Assembly: GCA_947503555.1 (NCBI GenBank)
Contig: CANNEE010000003.1
Location: 248,001-312,000, forward strand
DNA: 64,000 nucleotides
Reading direction: 5' to 3'
DNA from: an uncultured Shewanella sp.
Lineage (GTDB): Bacteria; Pseudomonadota; Gammaproteobacteria; Enterobacterales; Shewanellaceae
This document shows positions 42,613 to 52,088 of the stretch, piece by piece. Below the pieces are notes generated by a model. That model searched no databases. It saw nothing but the letters and a program-made list of their open reading frames with translations, and was not told where the DNA came from. Position 1 is the first letter of the stretch, and each line of letters starts with the position of its first letter. The translations under genes and the position numbers were made by a program.

Positions 42613-45600
42613 CTCCGCATCTCAGAAGGGGATTATCGCTTGGTTTGTTCATAACTCAGTTGCTGCCAACCTGTTAATGGTGATGATTATATTTGCAGGT
42701 ATTGCTGCCATATCTAATGTGAGAGTGGAAAGTTTTCCCAGTATTCCACCTAATAGCATTACTGTCAGCATCGCCTTTGAAAGTGGCTCGGCTCAATCTG
42801 CAGAAGAGGGCGTTGCCATCAAAGTAGAGGAAGCCTTGCAAGGTGTTGAGGGAATAAAAACCATAGAAAGTAGCTCCGATGGTCAAGGGGTAACAGTGAC
42901 TGTGGTTAAAAAAAGCAGTTATAGCTTGGATGCACTGTACCGTGACGTGAAGGTCAAGGTTGATGCTATTGGTAATTTACCAAAATGTGCAGAGAAGCCT
43001 GTGATTAGCGCTCAGCAGGATTTAGAAGAGGTGATTTCGGTTAATCTCTATGGCCAAGTCTCAAGCAGCGTATTACAGCAATATGCTCAAGAGCTTAGAA
43101 GTGAGTTGTTGGCTAATCCGCAAATTCAAAAAGTGGATTATGTGGGCTGGAAACAAGAAGAGATACGTATTGAGGTCGATGAATACCAGTTGCAGGCATT
43201 AGGTCTCTCCCTAGAAAACATCGCCAGCAAAGTTGGGGCGGCTTCGATTACCGATACTGGCGGTGAGCTCAATGGGGCTCAAGGCAAGTTGCTACTGAAA
43301 ACCGAGCAGCAAAGGTATAACGCAAAGGAATTTGCCTCTATCCCTATTAAACAGTTAGCCAATGGCAGCGAAATATTATTATCCGATATCGCGCATATTC
43401 AGGATAGCCATGACCATACTGAGAATATCACTCGATTTAATGGTCAAGCTTCCGTGGGCGTTAAGGTTAAAATGTACGGCAAGTACAATATTACCGATGT
43501 CGCTGCTGCGGTTAAGCAAGTGGCACAGGAGTTTCAGTCAAGCTTGCCTCAAGGGATCAGCCTCGCTCTGTCTAATGATCAGAGTGAGCCTATTAAAGCA
43601 CGGCTATCGCTATTGATGAGCAATAGCATTCAAGGTGTCGTGTTAGTGGTAGGGCTACTCGCGCTGTTTTTGAATATTCGAGTTGCGCTATGGGTAGGCT
43701 TAGGTCTGCCTGTGATTTTTGCTGGCGCCTTAGCCTTGATGGGAGATAGCTTTTTTGGACTGACGCTTAATGAGCTCACCACCTTTGGCTTTATTATGGC
43801 TTTAGGCATAGTGGTTGATGACGCTGTCGTTATTGGTGAGAGTATCTATGAGCAAAGGGAGAAGCAGGGCGCCAGTATTCAGTCGACCATAGATGGTGCG
43901 CTTAAAGTGGCAACGCCAACGACCTTCGGCGTGCTAACGACTATGGTTGCCTTCATGTCTATGACCTTGATTGAGGGAGATCTAGGTAAGATTTTCGCTC
44001 AATTTTCCTATGCGGCGGCGTTTTGTTTACTGTTCTCGCTAATCGAGTCTAAGTGGATTTTACCGGCTCATCTTGCTCATGTTCGTATGCACTCTAATGC
44101 CAAGCCGGGAAGTTTCTCTGGCTACTGGAGTAAGTTACAGACTAAGGTGTTGTTTGGCTTAAGTTATGTGACCCAAAAGTACTATAAGCCGAGCCTACTT
44201 AAGGTGCTCAAGTATCGCTACGCATTTTTGGCGCTATTTATCTCTCTATTTATTGGAGTGATAGGTCTTGTGCCTGCAGGAAAGGTGAAGGCGGTGTTTT
44301 TTCCCGAAATTTCAGCTGATTCCATCGGCATTGAGCTTGCCTTTCAAGAGGATGCTGGCTTTGGCATGGTGCAGCGAGAAACCTTAGTGGTAGAAGGATT
44401 AGCCGACGCCTTAAATAAAAAACTAACTCAAGAATATCAGTTAACTAAAGCACCGATTCAGAGTGTGTTAACAGATACCAGTCAATCTGGAGCCAGTATT
44501 ACTGTTGGGCTATCGGCCAATAATGATAGGCCGTTTACCGCTAACGAATTGGCGAAACGCTGGCAGGCTGAGCTGCCACCACTTGAAGGGATAGAAACGA
44601 TTAATTTCTCAGCGCAGATGATAACAGATAAGGATATTAGCATTGAGCTTAGGAGTAGGAACCTGTCAACCATAGAGTCAGCTGGCAGTGAGTTGGTGCA
44701 AGAACTAAAGCAATTAAATGGTGTATTTGGAGTCAAAAACGATGCCAGAGCCGCTCTTATGCAGGCGGATATAGAGGTCAATGCTCAAGGCAAGGCCATG
44801 GGGTTGAGTAGCAGTGATTTGATACGTCAGTTGCAATATGCCTATCAAGGATTTGAGGTGCAAAGGATTCAGAAAGGAGAAAATGAGATTAAAGTAAAAA
44901 TTCTCTATCCCGATGCAAGGCGCCAGTCGTTAGCGGATCTCGAGTATGCCAATATTCGTTTAGCCGATGGTAGCATTGTGCCCTTAACTTCGGTGGCGAG
45001 TATTTCAACCAAATATGTATCAACCAAAATTAAACGTCTTGATTATAGCCGAGTTAATCAGGTGACCGCAGACGTGGATAAGAGTGTGACCTCTCCAGAA
45101 GCGATATTAGTGAAGTTAAATAATGGTATTTTTAAACAGCTTAAACAGCAATATCGAGATCTTGATATCGTTATTTCTGGGCAACAAAGAGAGAAAGAGG
45201 AGATCACTAGCTCCTTTAAAGGTGCCTTTGTTGTGGCTTTGCTGGCCATTTATGCACTGTTGGCTATTCCGCTTAAATCCTATTGGCAGCCGTTAATCAT
45301 TATGTGTGCCATCCCTTTTGGTATGGTGGGAGCGATATTTGGACATATGCTTCACGGAATTTCGATTAGTCTGTTATCCCTGTTTGGGATGCTGGCGCTC
45401 AGTGGTGTGGTGGTTAATGATAGCTTGTTACTGATCTCTCGCTACAATATTGGGAGAGCTGCGGGTTTATCTGTGACTCAAGCATTGGTTGAGTCAGGTA
45501 CAGGGCGCCTAAGAGCGATTTTATTAACGTCGGCGACAACCTATTTTGGTCTATTGCCCCTATTGGCTGAGACGTCACGGCAGGCACAGTTTTTAATCCC

Positions 45601-45754
45601 TGCTGCGGCCTCCATGGGCTATGGTATTTTGTTTGCGACCGTCATTACCTTAGTGTTAATCCCAGCCTTAGTGATGACTGTTGAGGATCTGCAAGGCGTT
45701 ATTTTTCAAAAGCAAAACAGCAAGATTGGACAGGAAAAATTAATCTATGACTGA
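42602..45754 (+). CDS. RND efflux transporter permease
   Basis: A 1050-residue AcrB/MexF-type protein. It has the N-terminal helix then a large periplasmic loop with VESFPSIPPNSITVSIAFES, the TM2-6 block (GLGLPVIFAGALALMGD), the charged motif GIVVDDAVVIGESIYEQREK (TM4, proton-relay Asp pair), a second large loop, and TM8-12 with GVVVNDSLLLISRYN. Family knowledge: it is a proton-driven trimeric exporter of drugs, bile-salt-like or small hydrophobic compounds; the HAE group is most likely from overall layout, not from a tested substrate. The following two-component genes overlap it, so expression is probably substrate- or envelope-induced. Confidence 0.92.
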   Translation: MSTSSASQKGIIAWFVHNSVAANLLMVMIIFAGIAAISNVRVESFPSIPPNSITVSIAFESGSAQSAEEGVAIKVEEALQGVEGIKTIESSSDGQGVTVTVVKKSSYSLDALYRDVKVKVDAIGNLPKCAEKPVISAQQDLEEVISVNLYGQVSSSVLQQYAQELRSELLANPQIQKVDYVGWKQEEIRIEVDEYQLQALGLSLENIASKVGAASITDTGGELNGAQGKLLLKTEQQRYNAKEFASIPIKQLANGSEILLSDIAHIQDSHDHTENITRFNGQASVGVKVKMYGKYNITDVAAAVKQVAQEFQSSLPQGISLALSNDQSEPIKARLSLLMSNSIQGVVLVVGLLALFLNIRVALWVGLGLPVIFAGALALMGDSFFGLTLNELTTFGFIMALGIVVDDAVVIGESIYEQREKQGASIQSTIDGALKVATPTTFGVLTTMVAFMSMTLIEGDLGKIFAQFSYAAAFCLLFSLIESKWILPAHLAHVRMHSNAKPGSFSGYWSKLQTKVLFGLSYVTQKYYKPSLLKVLKYRYAFLALFISLFIGVIGLVPAGKVKAVFFPEISADSIGIELAFQEDAGFGMVQRETLVVEGLADALNKKLTQEYQLTKAPIQSVLTDTSQSGASITVGLSANNDRPFTANELAKRWQAELPPLEGIETINFSAQMITDKDISIELRSRNLSTIESAGSELVQELKQLNGVFGVKNDARAALMQADIEVNAQGKAMGLSSSDLIRQLQYAYQGFEVQRIQKGENEIKVKILYPDARRQSLADLEYANIRLADGSIVPLTSVASISTKYVSTKIKRLDYSRVNQVTADVDKSVTSPEAILVKLNNGIFKQLKQQYRDLDIVISGQQREKEEITSSFKGAFVVALLAIYALLAIPLKSYWQPLIIMCAIPFGMVGAIFGHMLHGISISLLSLFGMLALSGVVVNDSLLLISRYNIGRAAGLSVTQALVESGTGRLRAILLTSATTYFGLLPLLAETSRQAQFLIPAAASMGYGILFATVITLVLIPALVMTVEDLQGVIFQKQNSKIGQEKLIYD

Positions 45755-46433
45755 TCAATTAGTGATTCGAGTGTTATTGATTGAAGATGATAGAGATCTG
45801 GCGTCATCTGTGGCTGATTACCTCAAGTATGAGGGAATACAGACAGATCATGCATACAATGGCTATACAGGTCTGAATCTAGCGACGAAGGAGTCCTATG
45901 ACGTGATTTTACTCGATATCATGTTGCCCAGAATGGATGGTTTTACGCTTTGTCAGCGGCTTCGACAGGCTGGTATAGATACTCCAATATTGATGTTAAC
46001 GGCGAAAGATACCCTAGCCGATAAAGAGGTGGGGTTTAACTCGGGCACAGATGACTATCTGGTTAAGCCTTTTGCTATGCAGGAGTTGGCTATGCGGGTT
46101 AAGGCATTGGCCAAGCGCAGAAGTGGTCAACAGCGCAAACTAGAGTTAGGGACACTAGTGTTTGATCTGGATAATCGATTAGTCACACGTGAAGGTCAAG
46201 AGATCAAGCTAAATCGAACCAGCTTGAACTTGCTTGAGATCCTGATGAGAAAGAGTCCTGGCATAGTCAGTAAGCGGGAGATTGAGGAGCTGTTGTGGCC
46301 AGACGATGCACCAGAGAGCGATAATCTAAAGGTACAGTTATATCAATTAAGACAACAGATAGATAAGCCTTTTGAAGATAAGCTCATTGAAACCGTGGTG
46401 GGTCATGGTTTTCGAATAAGAGGTAAGGGGTAA
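45747..46433 (+). CDS. OmpR/PhoB-family response regulator of the RND operon
   Basis: A 228-residue regulator. Receiver: VLLIEDDRDLASSVADYLKY, YDVILLDIMLPRMDG, DDYLVKPFAMQEL. C-terminal winged helix: IKLNRTSLNLLEILMRKSPG and TVVGHGFRIRGKG. The ATG overlaps the permease stop by 8 bases. With the kinase gene that starts three bases after its stop it forms a two-component system that probably controls the pump genes upstream, an autoregulated design. Confidence 0.92.
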   Translation: MTDQLVIRVLLIEDDRDLASSVADYLKYEGIQTDHAYNGYTGLNLATKESYDVILLDIMLPRMDGFTLCQRLRQAGIDTPILMLTAKDTLADKEVGFNSGTDDYLVKPFAMQELAMRVKALAKRRSGQQRKLELGTLVFDLDNRLVTREGQEIKLNRTSLNLLEILMRKSPGIVSKREIEELLWPDDAPESDNLKVQLYQLRQQIDKPFEDKLIETVVGHGFRIRGKG

Positions 46434-46436
46434 GAG

Positions 46437-47729
46437 GTGGCAATCAAGTTACTTAATAATATTCCGATAAAAAATCGGCTAACCTCATTTTTTCTTGGGA
46501 TCACTTTAGTCACTTTATTGTTAGCCCCAGCCTTCTTATCTCACTATTTTGAGACCGGCTTGGAACATGCGGGAAAGTTGAGTCTGCTAACAGAGAATAA
46601 GGATTTTTCCGATGCCTATTTAGTTAATAAAAACACACCTTTGCCTAATTCCAATGTGTTCACCTTTGCCTTTGATGAAATGCCTAGCTTTAAAATGCGA
46701 GGTGTTGATCTGCTAGATAATATCGAACTTGAAGATGATGAGTTTCGATTTGTATTTAGCGATAACTATTTTATTAATGATGATGGCTCTGAAGTCGTGC
46801 TTTTAGCACATAAACGCATTCTTGATGATGGAAGGAGCTTGTTTTCTGTTGCTAAATTCAACTTAGAAGGGGCAGACCCCTATGTGACTAAGTGGATTAA
46901 GACCCTAGAATGGATCACCGCAGGGATTTTGTTTGGTTATCTAGCGCTAGTGATAACAGCCCTTTGGTATTACAGCCGCGGATTAGGTAAGCAAACCACA
47001 CAATTGCTCACTTGGGCCGAACAAGTGTCGGTAGATCGCACTAAACAGGTGCATCCTCTGTTTAAGTTTGATGAGTTTAATCGCATCGCGACTTGCTTAG
47101 AGCAGGCGCTAGAGAAAAATGCCAAGTTAATTGAACGGGAGCAGAAGTTCCTGTCCCATGCCAGTCATGAACTCAGAACACCTATTGCGATTATTCGTGC
47201 CAATATGGAGATTTTAGAGCGTATCAGTTTGCCTGATATCGCCAGTGAACCATTAAATCGCGTCGATAGAGCCAGTAACAGTATGCAGTTATTGACTGAG
47301 ACCTTGCTTTGGCTAGGTCGGCAGAGTGAAAGTCCACCAACCCAGAGAATGCTGGATATTGCTGCGCTTTTGACACGATTGATTGATGAGCAAAGTTATC
47401 TTATTCAAGATGAAAATGTAGAAGTGATTTGCGACTTTGCCCATGCTCCGAGTTTAGTGTTACCGAGTGCGCCTTTAATGATAGTGCTGAATAATTTGAT
47501 TCGAAATGCCTTTCAATATACTCATCAAGGTTGGATTAAAGTCAGTTTCCATGATAATCAAATATCGATAGAGAACCATGATACCCATGTGGTCGAAGAT
47601 AAGGATGTGGTGAGTTTTGGTTTAGGTTTGGAGTTAACCCAAAAGGTATGTAATAAGCTTGGGTGGACGCTGGTGTTAGAGCCAGGCTCTGGTGGTATGA
47701 CAGTCAACTTGATATTGCCTCACAGTTAA
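46437..47729 (+). CDS. Sensor histidine kinase of the RND operon
   Basis: A 430-residue kinase starting at GTG 46437 (AAGAGGTG upstream). Membrane helices at about 17-35 and 158-180 enclose a periplasmic sensor of about 120 residues. HisKA has KFLSHASHELRTPIAIIRANME; HATPase_c has LNNLIRNAFQY and a final FGLGLELTQKVCNKL segment. The ATP-binding DxGxG box is reduced (the N/G1 region runs IENHDTHVVEDKDVVSFGLG), so this domain is a little divergent. It should phosphorylate the regulator encoded just upstream. Confidence 0.88.
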   Translation: MAIKLLNNIPIKNRLTSFFLGITLVTLLLAPAFLSHYFETGLEHAGKLSLLTENKDFSDAYLVNKNTPLPNSNVFTFAFDEMPSFKMRGVDLLDNIELEDDEFRFVFSDNYFINDDGSEVVLLAHKRILDDGRSLFSVAKFNLEGADPYVTKWIKTLEWITAGILFGYLALVITALWYYSRGLGKQTTQLLTWAEQVSVDRTKQVHPLFKFDEFNRIATCLEQALEKNAKLIEREQKFLSHASHELRTPIAIIRANMEILERISLPDIASEPLNRVDRASNSMQLLTETLLWLGRQSESPPTQRMLDIAALLTRLIDEQSYLIQDENVEVICDFAHAPSLVLPSAPLMIVLNNLIRNAFQYTHQGWIKVSFHDNQISIENHDTHVVEDKDVVSFGLGLELTQKVCNKLGWTLVLEPGSGGMTVNLILPHS

Positions 47730-47749
47730 GCGACTAGAAGTGTAAACGC

Positions 47750-47784
47750 AAAAGGGTGAAGAACATGAATTCTTCACCCTTTTT
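47750..47784. terminator. Bidirectional terminator between the kinase and DUF2860 genes
   Basis: AAAAGGGTGAAGAA-CATGAA-TTCTTCACCCTTTTTG, a near-perfect long stem with A and T ends, between convergent genes ending at 47729 and 47829. Confidence 0.9.
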
Positions 47785-47828
47785 GCTTTTAGCGTAATTT
47801 AAAATAATCTTCGCACTAGGACTGCTGG

Positions 47829-48842
47829 TTAAAATAGATAACTGATACCAAAGGCTAACATATAGCCACTGGTGTCATAGTAGTCGATATTGGAATCACT
47901 CTTGTCATAGCCTGCTAACACGTTAAAACCTGTGTTCTCCCAACCCATAAAGTCTTGATATTCATATGAGAGGTTTACACCAAAGCTTTTGTCATCTCGG
48001 GTTTTATTAAAGATAGGGTTAACCGCATCATAGTCAGCTTGGGCATAGTCAAAGTTAAGTGCTACTGCATGCTTGCCCATTCTATGCATCGCAGTCAGAC
48101 CCAGCTCATATCGTGAAAATGACATGGCATCACCATCGGCTGAAAATTGATGATAGCCCACAGATGGCATGATAAAGGTTGACTCACTGATAGGAAAGCC
48201 TGTTGAAAGCTCAAAGCGATAGCCCTTACCATCACGTTTAAGAAGGGCTTGCTGGCCTGTTGTTAAGCTGCTGCCAGAGAGGTCCTGGTCTACTTTACGA
48301 TCATAAAAGGCAAAGTCTGCATCTATGCCTAAATCAAACATGTTTTCATATTGCAGACGAAACGCATTGCCTGAAACGTCGGTTTTTTTACGATCAACAT
48401 TAATGAGATAAGGGTCTTGCCAAGCTTCACCTTTGACTATGGTGGGGAGCACGGCCATGGAGATAACTGAATCTTCGCCGACATAAAAAGCATAACCAAG
48501 TTCTAACGCAAACACACCGTCGACGACATTGTCGCGAGATATGCCAAAGAAGGCCTGTTGCCGCTGAGAATCAAAGGTGTATCTAGCTTGACCAATTGCG
48601 CCTACTATGGCGCTCGATTCTGACTTGCCTTCAGTTTCTAGGCTAGTGATTTTGTAAACATCAGCATTGGTGCCTTGATTGTCTTTTTCACTACCAAAGC
48701 CAGCAAGAAAGCTTATCTCGCCGCCCCATCCTTGCTCTTCGAAAGTGCCGTATTCGCGAGCGTCATGTCTGCCTTGTTCTGCGTGAGCCGATGCCATGCT
48801 CGCGGCGATAGTTGCAGCGAGTAAAACCTGACCTTTATTCAT
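47829..48842 (-). CDS. DUF2860-family outer-membrane protein
   Basis: A 337-residue protein with a Sec signal peptide (MNKGQVLLAATIAASMASAH, cleavage after SAHA-E). The rest shows alternating hydrophobic/polar strands as in a beta barrel (YRFELSTGFPISESTFIMPS, VALNFDYAQADY) and ends GYMLAFGISYLF with the C-terminal aromatic of outer-membrane proteins. It resembles DUF2860, an uncharacterised family from Vibrio and Shewanella. Function unknown; a pore or channel role is inference. The MITE-like repeat starts 75 bases upstream and could disturb or supply its promoter. Confidence 0.8.
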   Translation of the reverse strand: MNKGQVLLAATIAASMASAHAEQGRHDAREYGTFEEQGWGGEISFLAGFGSEKDNQGTNADVYKITSLETEGKSESSAIVGAIGQARYTFDSQRQQAFFGISRDNVVDGVFALELGYAFYVGEDSVISMAVLPTIVKGEAWQDPYLINVDRKKTDVSGNAFRLQYENMFDLGIDADFAFYDRKVDQDLSGSSLTTGQQALLKRDGKGYRFELSTGFPISESTFIMPSVGYHQFSADGDAMSFSRYELGLTAMHRMGKHAVALNFDYAQADYDAVNPIFNKTRDDKSFGVNLSYEYQDFMGWENTGFNVLAGYDKSDSNIDYYDTSGYMLAFGISYLF

Positions 48843-48916
48843 AATTACCCCATGAATCTATTTTGGAGTGTCTAGTGTCGCTAGCTAAGAGTGAACTCGG
48901 GGTGAATCCTAGGTGA

Positions 48917-49186
48917 TTATACCAATCGCACTAAATATGTGATCATTCAGCGGGAATTCAACACTTCGTAGGCAAGGCAGATGATAGATGTGAATAGTTG
49001 TTCTATTTCGAAAGCATCTAACACAGCATACGAAGTGTTGAAACCCGTCCTGTGGGAGCCTCTCAGGCGTTTCACTTCTGTGTTGCATTGACTTAAAAGG
49101 GAATAACCATTCCTGCATCAATGCGTCTTAAATTGAAAAGCCTGAGAGGTTCTGAATTGAACAGATATTTAGTTAGATTGGTATTA
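48917..49186. repeat. MITE-like non-coding element with inverted ends
   Basis: About 270 bases bounded by imperfect 20-base inverted repeats: TTATACCAATCGCACTAAAT at 48917-48936 and ATTTAGTTAGATTGGTATTA at 49167-49186 (16 of 20 positions pair). The outermost TTA is shared on both flanks, suggesting a 3-base target duplication around TACCAATC...GATTGGTA. Inside are further dyads: TTCAACACTTCGTA/TACGAAGTGTTGAA (48957-48970, 49029-49042), CCTCTCAGGC/GCCTGAGAGG (49059-49068, 49140-49149), GCATTGA/TCAATGC (49085-49091, 49118-49124) and GGAAT/ATTCC (49100-49113). No ORF or transposase. Probably mobilised in trans by an IS element; a copy elsewhere would confirm it. Confidence 0.75.
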
Positions 49187-49225
49187 CTTAGGCTTCTCCC
49201 TAATGGGGTCAGAAGAAGCCTAAGT
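49186..49225 (-). terminator. Hairpin after the membrane chemoreceptor gene
   Basis: ACTTAGGCTTCT and AGAAGCCTAAGT, a 12-base perfect stem with 16-base loop, ten bases past the receptor gene's 3' end. It directly abuts the MITE-like element, and no T tract follows on the minus strand. Confidence 0.5.
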
Positions 49226-49234
49226 AGGGGGTTG

Positions 49235-50860
49235 TTAGAGTTTGAAAAAGGCGAGTTCTTGGTTTTGCTTTTCGGCGAGTTGTGACAAGTTATGGCTAGC
49301 GCTGCTGCTTTGACTGATGCCGGAAACATTCTGGCTGACAACCTGTGACATATTGCTTACGTTAGCGTTGATGTCTTTCGTGACTTGAGACTGCTGCTCT
49401 GCTGAGGTGGCGACTTGAGTATTCATATCACTGATACGGCTAATAGCTTGTGTGATGCCTTCAAGGGCTTGATTAACCTCTTGGGCTAAGCTCTGGTTTT
49501 GCGACAATATGTTCAAACTTGAAGTCATACCATCATTGGCAAGGTTAGATTGTGATTGTAGGCTTTCGATAATGGTTTGGATCTCTTGGGTCGAATCTTG
49601 GGTTCTTGCGGCTAACAATCTGACTTCATCGGCAACCACGGCAAATCCTCTACCTGACTCGCCAGCTCTAGCAGCTTCGATTGCAGCATTAAGTGCCAGT
49701 AGGTTAGTTTGTTCGGAAATCCCCTGAATGACTTCAATTACTTGGCTTATTTTCTCTGACTGATCTTTAACTTGAGAAACAATTTGAGCCGCATCGCACA
49801 AAGTAGTATTCATTTTTTCACTGGCAATTTGGCTCTGTTCAAAGATGGCGAGTCCCTGTCTTGCCATATCATCGGCTTGCTTGGCACTCGCATCGGCGTC
49901 CAGAGCATGATGGCTGACACTTGAAGCAGTAGTGGCCAGCTCATTCAGTGCATTAGTAATGTGGGCAATCTCATTTTGTTCTGTTTTGGCATTGGATTCT
50001 GATTGGGTCATTACCGCCGCCAATTCCGTTGCAGATGAGGCGACTTCTCTGCTGATATTAGCGAGTGAACTTGCCGTTTGATTAAGCTGAGTGATAGTGG
50101 TGTTGACATCCTTATTGAGTACAGCAATCTCGTTGGTGCCTTTCACTTCTGCTTTGATATTGAGCTCACCCTGAGCCACAGAGCCCATTACTTTTTGTAG
50201 TTCTGTAATAGGCTTGACAATTTGTCCCGCAAGCCACCAAGCGACTAAGGTGATCAGTGCAAAGACAGCGACAAATACCATAAAGATAGTTTGAATGAGT
50301 TCTTGATGTTGCACTTGAATATCTTGTTGTACGAGTCCAGTTTGAACATTGAGTTGATTAGAAAGCTCGGCAATGGCGTTGACCATTACATTACCTATTC
50401 GTCTGAAGTTTTTGGTTTGCTTTTTATATTCTTCCTCTACATTCACCCCTTCAATACGCTGTTTTAATAGAGGAATCATGGTGTTAGCAGTAAAGTTTTG
50501 ATAGTCATCCATTGCTTGAATTGTTGCATCGACTTTGCTTTCTATGCCTTTGAACTTTCTTAACTCCGCTAAGGTTTGCTTGTTCTTATTCATTCGCTCA
50601 ACGAGTTCTTTGTCGAGGCGGTTGAGCTGCTCAACATCGAAAATACTATAGATGGCGCTGATCCTAAGCATAAAGGTGTTGTTGATTACTTTAGCAACAA
50701 GGTCTTTGTTTTCTAGTACAGAGGCCGTGGTCTGATGCATGTTATCAAGCTCAACTTCTAACTCTTCGTTTGCCATGCCTATAGTGAGCACTAGAGCTAG
50801 AATTAGGCCGATAACGGGTAATAGCATCTGATAGCGAATTGATAGATTGTTGAGCGACAT
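49235..50860 (-). CDS. Methyl-accepting chemotaxis protein
   Basis: A 541-residue membrane chemoreceptor. Helices at about 10-28 and 190-212 bracket a mainly helical periplasmic sensor (four-helix-bundle type). A HAMP domain ([20 protein letters not shown]) is followed by the signalling domain with [20 protein letters not shown], then [14 protein letters not shown]. It feeds CheA/CheW with attractant or repellent information; the ligand cannot be read from sequence. There is no C-terminal NWETF-like pentapeptide for CheR docking (ends ELAFFKL). It is a lone gene on the minus strand. Confidence 0.92.
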   Translation of the reverse strand: MSLNNLSIRYQMLLPVIGLILALVLTIGMANEELEVELDNMHQTTASVLENKDLVAKVINNTFMLRISAIYSIFDVEQLNRLDKELVERMNKNKQTLAELRKFKGIESKVDATIQAMDDYQNFTANTMIPLLKQRIEGVNVEEEYKKQTKNFRRIGNVMVNAIAELSNQLNVQTGLVQQDIQVQHQELIQTIFMVFVAVFALITLVAWWLAGQIVKPITELQKVMGSVAQGELNIKAEVKGTNEIAVLNKDVNTTITQLNQTASSLANISREVASSATELAAVMTQSESNAKTEQNEIAHITNALNELATTASSVSHHALDADASAKQADDMARQGLAIFEQSQIASEKMNTTLCDAAQIVSQVKDQSEKISQVIEVIQGISEQTNLLALNAAIEAARAGESGRGFAVVADEVRLLAARTQDSTQEIQTIIESLQSQSNLANDGMTSSLNILSQNQSLAQEVNQALEGITQAISRISDMNTQVATSAEQQSQVTKDINANVSNMSQVVSQNVSGISQSSSASHNLSQLAEKQNQELAFFKL

Positions 50861-51229
50861 TGTTTCGGTTCCACGGGTTTATCAAGGGGTTCTAAATTAA
50901 ATGCTATCAGTCATTTATTGAACGGGTCGATTTTGCATAGTAAAAGCTAGAACTGGCTAACAGGATGTGGTGGCTTTTGGATATGGTGCATGTTTTTTGA
51001 ATGTTTAAAGTAAATTTATATTATGAAGGATTGCATTGTATGGGTCTTCTCGTTAGGAGGGTGTTTCAGCTTTGTTTCTTAGAAAAACAAGTTAGCGCAC
51101 TTGTATTGATGAAGCTCTTATTTATGTGCGTTTGAGTGATCTGGGTTGTTATCGCTCCAGATTAAAGGGTGAGGTGGTTCGCTGTTTTTGCTATTGAGAA
51201 AGTGATCGGTGATTATTTCAATTACGAGG
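50861..51229. other. 369-base intergenic region, nothing recognised
   Basis: Holds the chemoreceptor promoter. Only short frames of 19-31 codons are present, without ribosome binding sites. No hairpin or palindrome of note. Confidence 0.6.
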
Positions 51230-52015
51230 CTATTGATGACAGTTTTTAACAAAACCTGTGTCTTTAATGGTGAAACGCACACATAAAGAGAGGGTTAAAC
51301 TGACGGATAGACTGAGCATGGTAAAGACGGCGACCATGATGATTAACTGATATTTAACTGCAATCAATGGCGTTACACCGCCGAGTATTTGCCCTGTCAT
51401 CATACCTGGCAGAGTGACTAAGCCCATAGTCGTCATTGAAGCCAGAATGGGGGCAAGAGCATTTTTAAGGGAGGCTTGCATAAAAGGAAGGCAGGCTTGT
51501 TTTGGGGTTGCGCCTAAAGCGAGAGCGGCTTGATACTCTGCTTCTTTATCTTTCAAACTGGTGTAAAAGTGCTGTAGTGACACTATATTGCCCGTCAAGC
51601 TATTCCCTAACAACATGCCAGCTAATGGAATTAAATATTGAGCACTGTAGTAGGGCTGGGGTTGAAGTAGCCCTAAAAGTAAAATCGCCATAATGGGGAG
51701 CAGGCTGATAGCCATGGCTGTGATGACGAGGGAAAAGAGATACTTAGGTTTTAATCTGGCATTGGTAATGACTGCTCGGCTAGCAATGACGAGCATAAGT
51801 GCTAACCAAATGAGGTTAACTAACAAGCTGTTTAGCTCAAAAAGAAAGGCAAGATAAAGGCCGACCATGAACAGTTGTAATGACATTCTTATCACTGCGA
51901 TGGCAATGGTGCGGCTTAGGGAAAGTTTGTAATAGAGATTAATTGCAAATGGGATGAATAGAATTGATAGAAAGCCGAGCAGTTTCCAATTGTCGATATC
52001 AATACTATTTTCCAT
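51230..52015 (-). CDS. FetB/UPF0014-family ABC transporter permease
   Basis: A 261-residue protein with about seven membrane helices, the length of E. coli FetB (259). Family segments include LIPLAGMLLGNSLTGNIVSL, YQAALALGATPKQACLPFMQ and ASMTTMGLVTLPGMMTGQILGG. FetAB exports iron and protects against oxidative stress in E. coli. The partner ATPase gene (fetA) normally lies just upstream of fetB but is absent here: the upstream gene is a sensor kinase on the same strand, 73 bases away. The ATPase may be elsewhere, or this is a lone relic; the coding frame itself is intact. Confidence 0.85.
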   Translation of the reverse strand: MENSIDIDNWKLLGFLSILFIPFAINLYYKLSLSRTIAIAVIRMSLQLFMVGLYLAFLFELNSLLVNLIWLALMLVIASRAVITNARLKPKYLFSLVITAMAISLLPIMAILLLGLLQPQPYYSAQYLIPLAGMLLGNSLTGNIVSLQHFYTSLKDKEAEYQAALALGATPKQACLPFMQASLKNALAPILASMTTMGLVTLPGMMTGQILGGVTPLIAVKYQLIIMVAVFTMLSLSVSLTLSLCVRFTIKDTGFVKNCHQ

Positions 52016-52088
52016 GGGTAACAGTTAATTAGCTAAGTAGGCTAGTTATTATAATCACAGTTATGTGGGATGTAAGGTAAATTCATCG

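Noticed and set aside
50861-51229. Short frames of 19 and 31 codons in the spacer (starting near 51021 and 51038)
   Set aside because: Too short, no ribosome binding sites, no helix or motif.
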